Assembly (NCBI GenBank): GCA_030838025.1 | Contig: JAUTXM010000514.1 | Coordinates: 1-7,315, forward strand | Length of the DNA: 7,315 bases | DNA from: Acidimicrobiaceae bacterium | GTDB lineage: Bacteria; Actinomycetota; Acidimicrobiia; Acidimicrobiales; Palsa-688 | Direction of reading: 5' to 3' | Shown: in pieces, positions 1-6,018 of the stretch | Layout of the letters: every line of letters begins with the position of its first letter | Numbering within the stretch: the stretch's first letter is position 1 | Notes under the pieces: generated by a model | What the model saw: only the letters and a program-made list of their open reading frames with translations | Told to the model about the DNA's origin: nothing | The model's database searches: none | Made by a program: the position numbers and the translations under genes

Positions 1-78
1 CGCCGGGCGCGGGCCCGATCGATGGGTGTGGCAGGCGGCGAGGTGGGTTGCGAGGTGGGGCGGTGCGTTCGTGAGTGT

Positions 79-126
79 GGGCCGGAGTCCTAAGTGTCGT
101 GTACACAGCAGTTTGTACTCCGGCCC
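79..126. repeat. Palindromic repeat, copy 1 (upstream of metX)
   Basis: The unit is bounded by perfect 10-bp inverted arms, GGGCCGGAGT at 79-88 and ACTCCGGCCC at 117-126. The 28-nt interior includes the 8-bp palindrome GTGTACAC (99-106). Positions 80-124 match 154-198 at 43 of 45 bases, including an uninterrupted 31-bp identity (80-110 against 154-184). The two differences lie inside the loop (111-112), so the arms are preserved. There is no T-run after the arms, so a simple intrinsic terminator is unlikely. It could be a dispersed intergenic palindrome (REP or MITE-like) or a protein-binding site. The sequence alone does not decide. Confidence 0.75.
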
Positions 127-153
127 CCGGCAGGAACGGCTCCCGCGGGCCGA

Positions 154-199
154 GGCCGGAGTCCTAAGTGTCGTGTACACAGCACGTTGTACTCCGGCT
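154..199. repeat. Palindromic repeat, copy 2 (upstream of metX)
   Basis: This is the second copy of the element, offset 74 bp from the first. Its arms are GCCGGAGT (155-162) and ACTCCGGC (191-198), with one further G-T pair possible at 154/199. The interior again contains GTGTACAC (173-180). It ends 38 bp before the metX start, so it lies in the metX 5' region and could affect metX transcription or the leader RNA. That role is inference from position only. Confidence 0.75.
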
Positions 200-237
200 C
201 CTCTGACGGTCACTTCTCATCCCGGGCGAAACGGACG

Positions 238-1389
238 ATGGAACTGACCGATCTGGCTTCGGCGCCCCTCGCCACTGGTGCGTGGCAGCCGGGCGACCCG
301 CCCGGGCGACGCCAGTTCGCCGAGTTGTACGTCGATCGGCCATTGGCGCTCGAAGCCGGTGGGACGCTCGGCCCCGTCACGGTGGCGTTCGAAACGTGGG
401 GAACGCCCTCGCCAACCGGCGACAACGCCGTGCTGGTGGCCCACGCCCTCACCGGGGACAGCCACGTTGCGGGAGCGGCTGAGTCCGGGCACCCCACCCC
501 GGGGTGGTGGGACCCGCTGATCGGGCCGGGCCGCCCGCTCGACACAAATCGTTGGTGGGTTGTGTGCCCGAATGTGCTGGGCGGATGCCAAGGCACCACC
601 GGGCCGGCCTCGGTCGGACCCGACGGTCGCCGGTATGGCCCCCATTTTCCCACCATTACCGTCCGCGACCAGGTGGAGGTGGAGGCGGCGCTGGCCGACC
701 ATCTGGGCATCGGTGTTTGGGCGGCGGTGATCGGCGGCTCGATGGGCGGGATGCGGGTGCTGGAGTGGGCGGTCGGGCAGCCCGAGCGGCTGGCCCGGGC
801 GGTCGTGCTGGCGTGCGGGGCGGCGGCCAGCGCCGAGCAGATCGCCCTGTGTGCGGTGCAGGCCGAGGCCATTCGGGCCGACCCTGGCTGGTGCGGCGGT
901 GACTACTACGACCGGCCCGCGGGGGAGGGGCCGCACCGGGGGCTCGGGCTGGCCCGGCGCATCGGCCACGTCAGCTACCGCAGCGAGGGGGAACTGGCGG
1001 CTCGCTTCGGGCGGCTCCCCCAAGGTGACGAGGAGCCCCTCGGCGGCGGCCGGTATGCGGTGGAGAGCTACCTGGACCACCACGCGGCCAAGCTGATCGG
1101 CCGCTTCGACGCCAACAGCTACCTGGTGCTCAGCCGCGCCATGGACCATCACGACGTGGGGCGAGGCCGGGGCGGGTTGGCGGCCGCCCTCGGAGGGGTG
1201 ACGGCCGATACCACCGTCATCGGGATCGACTCGGACCGCCTGTACCCCCTGCGGCTCCAGGCAGAGTTGGTGGCGCTGCTGGCCGCCCGGCCGCCGTTGC
1301 AGGTCGTGCACTCCTCGGTCGGCCACGACGGTTTCCTGCTGGAAATGGCCCAGATCGGTCCGGTGATCCGAGCGGCGCTGGCGCGCTGA
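238..1389 (+). CDS. metX: Homoserine O-acetyltransferase (MetX family)
   Basis: This is an alpha/beta-hydrolase-fold acyltransferase that acylates the hydroxyl of L-homoserine, normally from acetyl-CoA, in the cytoplasm. It is the entry step to methionine by direct sulfhydrylation. The 383-aa length is usual for the family. The nucleophile elbow GGSMGGM places the catalytic Ser at residue 168, the segment DSDRLYP gives Asp333 and the segment GHDGF gives His363, completing the Ser-Asp-His triad. The N-terminal region with ALEAGGTLGPVTVAFETWGT is typical MetX. ATG 238 is chosen because family similarity begins just after it and an earlier in-frame start at 94 would translate the palindromic repeats; no clear Shine-Dalgarno is visible. 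Acetyl versus succinyl specificity cannot be settled from motifs alone. It is convergent with the cupin gene, 7 bp away, a partner that makes metabolic sense if methanethiol is recycled to methionine. Confidence 0.93.
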   Translation: MELTDLASAPLATGAWQPGDPPGRRQFAELYVDRPLALEAGGTLGPVTVAFETWGTPSPTGDNAVLVAHALTGDSHVAGAAESGHPTPGWWDPLIGPGRPLDTNRWWVVCPNVLGGCQGTTGPASVGPDGRRYGPHFPTITVRDQVEVEAALADHLGIGVWAAVIGGSMGGMRVLEWAVGQPERLARAVVLACGAAASAEQIALCAVQAEAIRADPGWCGGDYYDRPAGEGPHRGLGLARRIGHVSYRSEGELAARFGRLPQGDEEPLGGGRYAVESYLDHHAAKLIGRFDANSYLVLSRAMDHHDVGRGRGGLAAALGGVTADTTVIGIDSDRLYPLRLQAELVALLAARPPLQVVHSSVGHDGFLLEMAQIGPVIRAALAR

Positions 1390-1396
1390 GCGGCGG

Positions 1397-1870
1397 TCAG
1401 GTGTCGGGGTCGCCGAGTCCGAGGAACGCCGCGATCTCGGGGTAACGAGTGAAGCGTTCGAGGTCGGGGGCGTTGGGGAGCTGCGGGCGATCCCGGTTGC
1501 AGTTGACGATGCACAAGAAGCCGAGATGGTCGTCGGGGGCGGCCCGGAACTGGTGCCACTCCCATTGCTCCACCGCGACCAGGTCGTGAGGGCCGAGGTC
1601 GAAGACATAGTCCCCCACGAGACATTGGCCATGGCCGCCGAGCACGATCACCGAATGGGTGTGCTTGTGCCGTTCGAGGGTGGTGTGACCGCCCGGTTCG
1701 ATGTCGAAGAACCGGACCTGGTGATCGAGGTTGGCGTCGTCGAAGAGGATCTGGCGGGACAGGTCCTTGAATGTCGCCTCGCCGCCCTCGTCGGGCTTGT
1801 AGGCCCGGACGTCGACGCTCTCCCACCGGAACGGCTCCGGTCCCTCGGGCCGGTAGCGGGGAATGGTCAC
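1397..1870 (-). CDS. Cupin, candidate 5-methylthioxylulose-5-phosphate methylsulfurylase
   Basis: A small single-domain cupin of 157 aa. The first metal-binding cluster is PGGHTTLERHKHTH, with His62, Glu66, His68, His70 and His72. The second motif is EQWEWHQF with His106. Two cysteines, 120 and 124, lie in LCIVNC near the end of the barrel. The GTG start at 1870 sits inside the overlapping tetranucleotide GTGA, which also contains the TGA of the upstream RuBisCO-like gene; a weak AGGCGG lies 7 nt before it. Coupling to a RuBisCO-like protein is the arrangement expected for the MTA-isoprenoid shunt, in which a cupin releases methanethiol from 1-methylthioxylulose-5-phosphate and leaves 1-deoxyxylulose-5-phosphate. 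The cupin fold is well supported. The specific reaction is inferred from this context and general resemblance. Another metal-dependent sugar-phosphate cupin function is possible. Confidence 0.85.
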   Translation of the reverse strand: MTIPRYRPEGPEPFRWESVDVRAYKPDEGGEATFKDLSRQILFDDANLDHQVRFFDIEPGGHTTLERHKHTHSVIVLGGHGQCLVGDYVFDLGPHDLVAVEQWEWHQFRAAPDDHLGFLCIVNCNRDRPQLPNAPDLERFTRYPEIAAFLGLGDPDT

Positions 1871-2943
1871 GAGTGCACCGCCTGGACGAAACGTTCGGCT
1901 TGCCGAGCGACATCGGGGCTGGCCAGCAGGTCGCCGCTGATGAGCAGCATGACATCGGGCCCGTAGAAATCCACGATCTCGCCGACCCGGTCGACCGACA
2001 TGCCACCGGCCGGCACAGGCAGGGCCGGCCGGATCGTGTGCCACGGCGCTCGGGCCGCGTCGGCCAGAGTGCGGCACTCGTCCGGCGAGTAGGCGAAGCG
2101 GCCGCCGAAGTGGGGGTAGATCACGGCGTCGGCACCGTACAGGCGGAACAGCGTGCCCAACAACAACGCCGGGGCGATTCGGCCGGTTCCCGCGAAGGCC
2201 GGATGGGCGAGGAAGGCCACGTCGGGATGGTGCTCGGTGAGTTCGCCGAATGCCGGCAGGCCGTAGACCATGGGCGCGATGAGCACGACCCGGACGCCTT
2301 CATCGGTGGCGACCCGAAGCCGTCGGGCGACCTGGCGGGGTGTCCCGACGATGCTCGGCGCGTAGAGCGCGCCGGTGCCGCTGCCGGCCACCGCGTGCTG
2401 ACAGGCCTTGACCCGTTCGTCGAAGGGCGATGTGATCTGGTCGGCCAGTCCGTGGTCGTCCTTGATGATGTCGATGCCCGCCGCAGCCAGCTGGCGGCAC
2501 AACTCGGACAGCGCGGCGGTCGAGGCCCCCTGGGGCTTCAGGGCGCTGCAGGTCAGGGGGCGCACGGCGGCGTTGGTCAGGCGGCGCAACCCGGCAATGC
2601 CATGGTTGGGGCCGGCGAAGGCGTCGAGTATGGCCGACGGGAAGTCGGCATCGACCAGGTCGACGTCGCCTTGGAGCGACACGTTGCCGAACAGCATGCT
2701 CAGCAGTTGTGCCCGGTTGTCGCCGACGGTGAGCGCCGACAGGCCGATCACGACCCGGTAACTGTGGTCGGATTCTGGGGTGATCTCCTCGACGCGACCG
2801 ACCACGTGTTCGCGCACCCACGGATCGGTTATGGCGCTGTCGGCCATCTCGACGCTCTGCTCCAAGGCGATGCCCCGCGCCCGGGCGTCGATCTGATCGG
2901 CAGGCGCGCGCACCCGGTAGGTGACCCGCAACCGGTCCGTCAT
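1867..2943 (-). CDS. RuBisCO-like protein (form IV), candidate 5-methylthioribulose-1-phosphate isomerase
   Basis: A 358-aa member of the RuBisCO superfamily, shorter than true large subunits of about 450-480 aa. Recognisable positions in order: LKPQG with Lys136 (equivalent of the Lys175 base); GIDIIKDDHGLADQ with Lys161 (carbamylated Lys201) and Asp163, but His164 where RuBisCO has metal-binding Glu204; AHPAF with His247 (His294 region); PHFGGRF with His278 (His327 region); PAGGMS at 311-316 (phosphate-binding SGG region); and SGD at 336-338. The loop-6 catalytic Lys334 segment is not seen and the spacing there is about 18 residues shorter. Carboxylation of ribulose-1,5-bisphosphate is therefore not expected. 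The KDDHGLADQ signature and the coupled cupin suggest the Rhodospirillum rubrum type, which isomerises 5-methylthioribulose-1-phosphate to 1-methylthioxylulose-5-phosphate. ATG 2943 is 22 nt after the channel stop. No Shine-Dalgarno is visible, so coupling to the upstream gene is likely. Other form IV activities, such as the MtnW enolase, are less likely alternatives. Confidence 0.92.
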   Translation of the reverse strand: MTDRLRVTYRVRAPADQIDARARGIALEQSVEMADSAITDPWVREHVVGRVEEITPESDHSYRVVIGLSALTVGDNRAQLLSMLFGNVSLQGDVDLVDADFPSAILDAFAGPNHGIAGLRRLTNAAVRPLTCSALKPQGASTAALSELCRQLAAAGIDIIKDDHGLADQITSPFDERVKACQHAVAGSGTGALYAPSIVGTPRQVARRLRVATDEGVRVVLIAPMVYGLPAFGELTEHHPDVAFLAHPAFAGTGRIAPALLLGTLFRLYGADAVIYPHFGGRFAYSPDECRTLADAARAPWHTIRPALPVPAGGMSVDRVGEIVDFYGPDVMLLISGDLLASPDVARQAERFVQAVHS

Positions 2944-2965
2944 GGAGGGAATTGCAGCACAGCGG

Positions 2966-4921
2966 TCAATCCTGCGCTACCACCACGATGATCCGGTCGT
3001 CGGGTTGGAGATCGACCAGGGCCGACTTGGCCGGGTTGAGGACGATGCCCTCGCATGGGTGGCTGCCACCGCCGTTGCCGCCGTTGTCGCAGTTGCCGTC
3101 GTTGACGCTGTGGCCCGTGCCGTTGGGGCCCGACGCCCGGTACCCGATGGCCAGGTGGCCGGCGCGGTGGGCGGCATCGACATAGGACCCGAACGGGAGG
3201 CCCGGCCGGGGCTGGGCATAGTCGCTGACCGGACGCATGCACAGCTGCGACCCGGCCACATCGAACAGCTCCGTGAACACCTGCTCGCGGTCGGGAAGCT
3301 CGGCCAGCTGCGACAACATGAGCGCCGTGAGCCGCTCACTCACGATGAGATCCTCGGCGCCGGCCACCCGAGCCAGGTCGACGTCGCGGATATCGAGCAC
3401 CTCGGTGACGACGCTCATCGATGCGGACAGCTCTGGGTGCGCTTCGCGGAACTGACGGACGTGGAGGAGGGTCATCAGTGCCCGGGCATCGGCTTGCTCG
3501 GAGGTGAGGCCGCTGCGGTAGCACAGCACGACGACCCGGTCGTAGCGCTCCTCGGTGGCCAGTTCGAGCAACCGCTCCGGCGCCGACAACCGCGTGGTGG
3601 TCACGCACAGCTCGATGTTGTGCAGGCCTGGGACGACGACCTGTTCGGGTGACACCAGGGATTCGTCGATGAGCACCCGGACCAAGGACCCGGCCACCAC
3701 CCACTTGTCGAGTTCCGAAACGATGCGCGGCGCGAGCGGGTTCCAACCCGCGATCAGGATGCGAGTCGGGCGTTGGTGCCCTCCGCCCGTGCCTGGCTCG
3801 GTGGCCGGGTGCGGGGCGGCCTCGGGCCGCAACTCCACGGCGTGCAGGCTCTCGGCCAGCAGCACTGTCGCGTCACCGCCTTGGAGGACGTAGTCGTCGG
3901 CTGGGTTCAGCTGGATGTGGCCGGTGGCGCCCATGCGCACGCCGATCGCCGTTCCCTGCTCGTAGCGCAACACCAGGTCACCGAAGCGCTGGTCGGTCAG
4001 GCTGGGGCTCTGGTGGAAGTAGATGTCGATGTCGTCGAAGTTGAGGATCTCGTTGAACACCGTGCCCAGACCTGTATGCCGGCATGCCTGGGCGGTGATC
4101 CGGGCGATCACGTCGGACGATGCGATGGTCGTGATCCGCCCGCTGGTGACGCTGCGCAGCGACTCGGCGGTGTCGGGGTGCAGGCAGTCCACCACCACCC
4201 GAAGCTCGCCAAAGCGTGGATCATCCATCAACGCCAGGACGGTGCGCACGACCTGGGCGTCTCCGTCTTCATGGTTGCTTCCGAGCACGATGACGGACTG
4301 GCTGTCGTAGGGACTGGTCAGCGCCAGGTCGGCATGCTTGGACGGATCGCCGCTGCGGCACACGATACGGGTGCGCCCCGGGTCGGGAATCCGACTCCTG
4401 ATCTCGTCCTCCATGTCGATCTTGTCGTGGGGAGCCAGCAAGACGATGCAGCTGCGCGGGCGCTCCCGGTAGGCGATCACCAACTCGCTGATGATCGGGA
4501 AGACCTTCTCGGACCACCCGAGCACCAACGTGTGGCCTTCTTCGAGGACGAGGCTGCGCCCCTTGCGCAACTCGCTCACCCGGCGGTCGATCCCGCTCGC
4601 GACCAGGCCGATGAGCGAACTCAGGACGAGGATCCCGAAGATCACGACCAGCAAGGATTGGATCCGCAGCGGCCACCCGGCGTCCTCGTGCATGACGGCG
4701 GGATCGAGGGCGCGCAGCATGTTCTGCCAAACGCCCTCCACCAGGCTGGGGTGGTGGGTGTGCTGGATTGCGATGTCGGCGACCGAGAGGACGACGCCGG
4801 TCAGCAGGACGAAGGTGAAGGTGAGAACCGCGAGCCAGATGATGACGGCCCCGGTACCCCGGGCGAACATGGTGTCGAAGCGATAGCGAAGACGGCGGCG
4901 AAGAGAATGACGGCTGGACAT
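2966..4921 (-). CDS. CASTOR/POLLUX-type ion channel with RCK domains
   Basis: A 651-aa predicted cation channel of the CASTOR/POLLUX/DMI1 family. After a basic N-terminus there is a membrane segment at about 24-50, a pore-region stretch with LRALDPAVMHEDAGWPLR at about 69-86, and a second membrane segment at about 86-111. RGRS-like family features follow: RKGRSLVLEEGHTLVLGWS begins the first nucleotide-binding-like RCK region at about 128. A second RCK-like unit starts at about 385 (TRILIAGWNPLAPRIVSELD). The C-terminal part carries a Gly/Asn-rich insertion (about 601-623) before the last beta-rich segment. ATG 4921 is preferred over an upstream in-frame start at 4984 because AAGGGG lies 6 nt before it and the extra 21 residues are not membrane-like. 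The true ion and ligand are unknown. It is 22 nt upstream of the RuBisCO-like gene on the same strand, so co-transcription is likely, but no functional link is known. Confidence 0.9.
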   Translation of the reverse strand: MSSRHSLRRRLRYRFDTMFARGTGAVIIWLAVLTFTFVLLTGVVLSVADIAIQHTHHPSLVEGVWQNMLRALDPAVMHEDAGWPLRIQSLLVVIFGILVLSSLIGLVASGIDRRVSELRKGRSLVLEEGHTLVLGWSEKVFPIISELVIAYRERPRSCIVLLAPHDKIDMEDEIRSRIPDPGRTRIVCRSGDPSKHADLALTSPYDSQSVIVLGSNHEDGDAQVVRTVLALMDDPRFGELRVVVDCLHPDTAESLRSVTSGRITTIASSDVIARITAQACRHTGLGTVFNEILNFDDIDIYFHQSPSLTDQRFGDLVLRYEQGTAIGVRMGATGHIQLNPADDYVLQGGDATVLLAESLHAVELRPEAAPHPATEPGTGGGHQRPTRILIAGWNPLAPRIVSELDKWVVAGSLVRVLIDESLVSPEQVVVPGLHNIELCVTTTRLSAPERLLELATEERYDRVVVLCYRSGLTSEQADARALMTLLHVRQFREAHPELSASMSVVTEVLDIRDVDLARVAGAEDLIVSERLTALMLSQLAELPDREQVFTELFDVAGSQLCMRPVSDYAQPRPGLPFGSYVDAAHRAGHLAIGYRASGPNGTGHSVNDGNCDNGGNGGGSHPCEGIVLNPAKSALVDLQPDDRIIVVVAQD

Positions 4922-4927
4922 GACGAG

Positions 4928-4933
4928 CCCCTT
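4928..4933 (-). promoter_or_regulatory. Ribosome binding site of the channel gene
   Basis: On the minus strand AAGGGG is followed by a 6-nt spacer and ATG at 4921. It is the clearest Shine-Dalgarno in the minus-strand block and decides the start in favour of 4921 over 4984. Confidence 0.65.
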
Positions 4934-5007
4934 GCGTTCTTGGGTAGCGGAGTCGCTGACGGATGCCACGCCGGCACGCGCCACAGGCGCGCCCGGTCAG
5001 ATGTGAT

Positions 5008-5382
5008 CTAGAGGTGGCGAACCGCGGGAGGAGCCCGAAGGGTGATGCTGTGGCGACGGCGGACGAGTGACGGCCAGGCGCCTGATCTCGCCGGATGCCG
5101 CCATTGCGGCCGGCGGCGAGCGAGCGATGCCGCGACCAACACCGACAGCATGAGCAGCGCCACCTTGAGGTCCGAGCGCGGTGTCAACGAGCCCGAGTTG
5201 CTGACCTTGGCCAGGCCGCGAGGGGCGAGGAGAGGCATTCCCGACGTGGCCGGCAGCCCACTGGCGAGGGCGCCGGGGGTTTCTCGGCCGAGCAGCGAGG
5301 CCGACCCCCAGCCCAGCGCGAGGAGGGTGACCGCCACCACCGCCAACATGGCGATGCGCCGAAGGTTGGGTCCCCCCATCAC
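5008..5382 (-). CDS. Small two-TM membrane protein of unknown function
   Basis: An unrecognised protein of about 124 aa. A hydrophobic segment follows RR at residues 9-10 (about 11-32, IAMLAVVAVTLLALGWG) and a second lies at about 73-86 (VALLMLSVLVAASLA), followed by RRR. The stretch between them is rich in Gly, Ser, Leu and Pro. The tail is basic (several Arg clusters). Both hydrophobic segments falling in one frame, with charged flanks and GC-rich third positions, supports real coding. GTG 5382 is followed directly by ATG 5379, so the start is ambiguous by one codon. No Shine-Dalgarno precedes either, and a TANNNT-like box 6 nt upstream suggests a leaderless message starting at GTG. It lies 86 nt upstream of the channel gene in the same orientation. 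No function is assigned. Confidence 0.6.
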   Translation of the reverse strand: MMGGPNLRRIAMLAVVAVTLLALGWGSASLLGRETPGALASGLPATSGMPLLAPRGLAKVSNSGSLTPRSDLKVALLMLSVLVAASLARRRPQWRHPARSGAWPSLVRRRHSITLRAPPAVRHL

Positions 5383-5388
5383 CTAAGG

Positions 5389-5394
5389 AGCGTA
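5389..5394 (-). promoter_or_regulatory. Possible -10 box for a leaderless transcript
   Basis: The minus strand reads TACGCT here, fitting the actinobacterial TANNNT -10 pattern, with six bases before GTG 5382. That spacing would put the transcription start on or next to the start codon, as in leaderless actinobacterial mRNAs, and agrees with the missing Shine-Dalgarno. No convincing -35 is seen. The call rests on a six-base match and spacing. Confidence 0.35.
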
Positions 5395-5498
5395 GTCGTC
5401 CGGGGGAAAACCGCCGCCGCACCGGGCGACGTCTTCAGCGGCGAGCGGCCGGCCGGGTCGATTGGGGAGGTAGGTGTTGGGGTGTTGGCCGTCGCAAG

Positions 5499-5637
5499 AT
5501 GCCCTCGAGCGACATCGTCTGGGGTCACCTCAACCGCTCGGCGGTGATCCGGGTGGGCGGTCCGGGGCGAGCAACGACAGGCGATCTAGGTTCGGCTGGC
5601 CGATCCCGGGGCCAATCCGTACCTCCTGGCCTCAGCG
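5499..5637 (+). pseudogene. Decayed glutamine synthetase C-terminal fragment
   Basis: Two adjacent segments in different plus frames resemble consecutive parts of the glutamine synthetase catalytic domain. In frame 3, 5499-5555 reads PSSDIVWGHLNRSAVIRV, like the family's WG-x-x-NR-S-A-x-IR block. In frame 1, from 5584, the reading is I-stop-VRLADPGANPYLLASA, like the family's IEVR-x-x-DP-x-ANPYL block. The stop is TAG at 5587-5589, exactly where the family Glu codon (GAG) would be. The Asn codon (5532) and the VR codon (5590) are 58 nt apart, against 60 nt expected from the enterobacterial enzyme, consistent with a small frameshifting indel between about 5551 and 5575. No start and no upstream catalytic region are recognisable, so it is a remnant, not a working gene. 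Alignment was by eye from memory of the family motifs. Confidence 0.5.
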
Positions 5638-5778
5638 CGTGGACGGGCCCGCGAGGAGGACATCTGTGTTACCGACGACGTGCTGGTCGATCCCTTCGAC
5701 AGCCGCCTGCGGTCGGCCTCGTCGACGGTTGCCGGGTCGAGGCGGAGTCGAGTACTACCTGGCCGGGCCTAATCCGCC

Positions 5779-5863
5779 TTTGGTAGGGATCTGGGTCTCT
5801 GGTAAGGATCTGATAGCCCCTGGCGGGGTCAGATCCCGACCAGAGACCCAGATCCCTACCAGA
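5779..5863. repeat. 85-nt near-perfect hairpin repeat
   Basis: The outer arms, 5781-5803 and 5839-5861, are perfect 23-bp reverse complements, extendable to 5779/5863 with one G-T pair. After a 2x2 mismatch (AA against CG), an inner stem of 8 bp follows (GGATCTGA 5806-5813 with TCAGATCC 5829-5836), and a CCCC/GGGG stem closes on the tetraloop TGGC (5821-5824). Within the left arm, a 12-mer recurs after 19 nt with one change (GGTAGGGATCTG, then GGTAAGGATCTG). It is too long and lacks the T-run of an ordinary terminator. A REP or MITE-like mobile palindrome is the best reading; the GGGGTCAGATCC core recalls palindromes associated with Y1-type (REP-associated) transposases, but no transposase is present here. 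Confidence 0.85.
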
Positions 5864-6018
5864 AACCTCGAGCCGACCTACTTGTCCGGGGTCGAGGGCC
5901 GTACCCAGGAACGAACCTGTCGCTCTGGGTGCGTTTTGTGTGCGGGGTTGGGTGGGCGGCGGGCGACCGGGTTGCAACTGGGTTGTTGCCCCAACGGCGG
6001 GTTTGTCCCTTGGTTGAG
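5864..6018. other. Intergenic stretch, no gene recognised
   Basis: Between the hairpin and the LysM gene stop nothing codes convincingly in either strand. Short self-complementary pieces such as GTTGCAAC occur, but no stem followed by a T-run was found to serve as terminator for the minus-strand LysM gene. Likewise 5400-5498 holds no recognised gene, only the approach to the glutamine synthetase remnant. Confidence 0.5.

Noticed and set aside
1..78. End of an upstream gene at the left edge
   Set aside because: The three plus frames show only Gly/Arg-rich shadow-type translation with no family match, so no partial gene could be supported.
79..199. CRISPR array or SAM riboswitch upstream of metX
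   Set aside because: There are only two units, with no regular spacer series, and no SAM-riboswitch core was recognised; the repeats are simple palindromes with 43 of 45 identity.
94..237. N-terminal extension of MetX by 48 residues from an upstream in-frame ATG
   Set aside because: It would translate through the second palindromic repeat and most of the first, and adds residues that MetX proteins do not have; the family match begins after ATG 238.
217..1632. Minus-strand open frame of about 471 codons across metX
   Set aside because: It is antisense to the MetX triad and overlaps the cupin gene in another frame; composition is low-complexity shadow type.
1867..2943. A genuine carbon-fixing RuBisCO large subunit
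   Set aside because: The protein is too short, lacks the loop-6 lysine and has His in place of the Glu metal ligand.
1771..2991. Long plus-strand open frame (about 406 codons) opposite the RuBisCO-like gene
   Set aside because: It is the antisense shadow of a GC-rich coding sequence. The minus strand carries conserved active-site motifs, whereas the plus product is Gly/Arg/His-rich with no recognisable domain.
3773..5011. Long plus-strand open frame (about 412 codons) opposite the channel gene
   Set aside because: It is antisense to clear membrane segments and RCK motifs, and its product has no family features.
5779..5863. Ordinary Rho-independent terminator
   Set aside because: The stem is far longer than usual and neither side is followed by a T-run.
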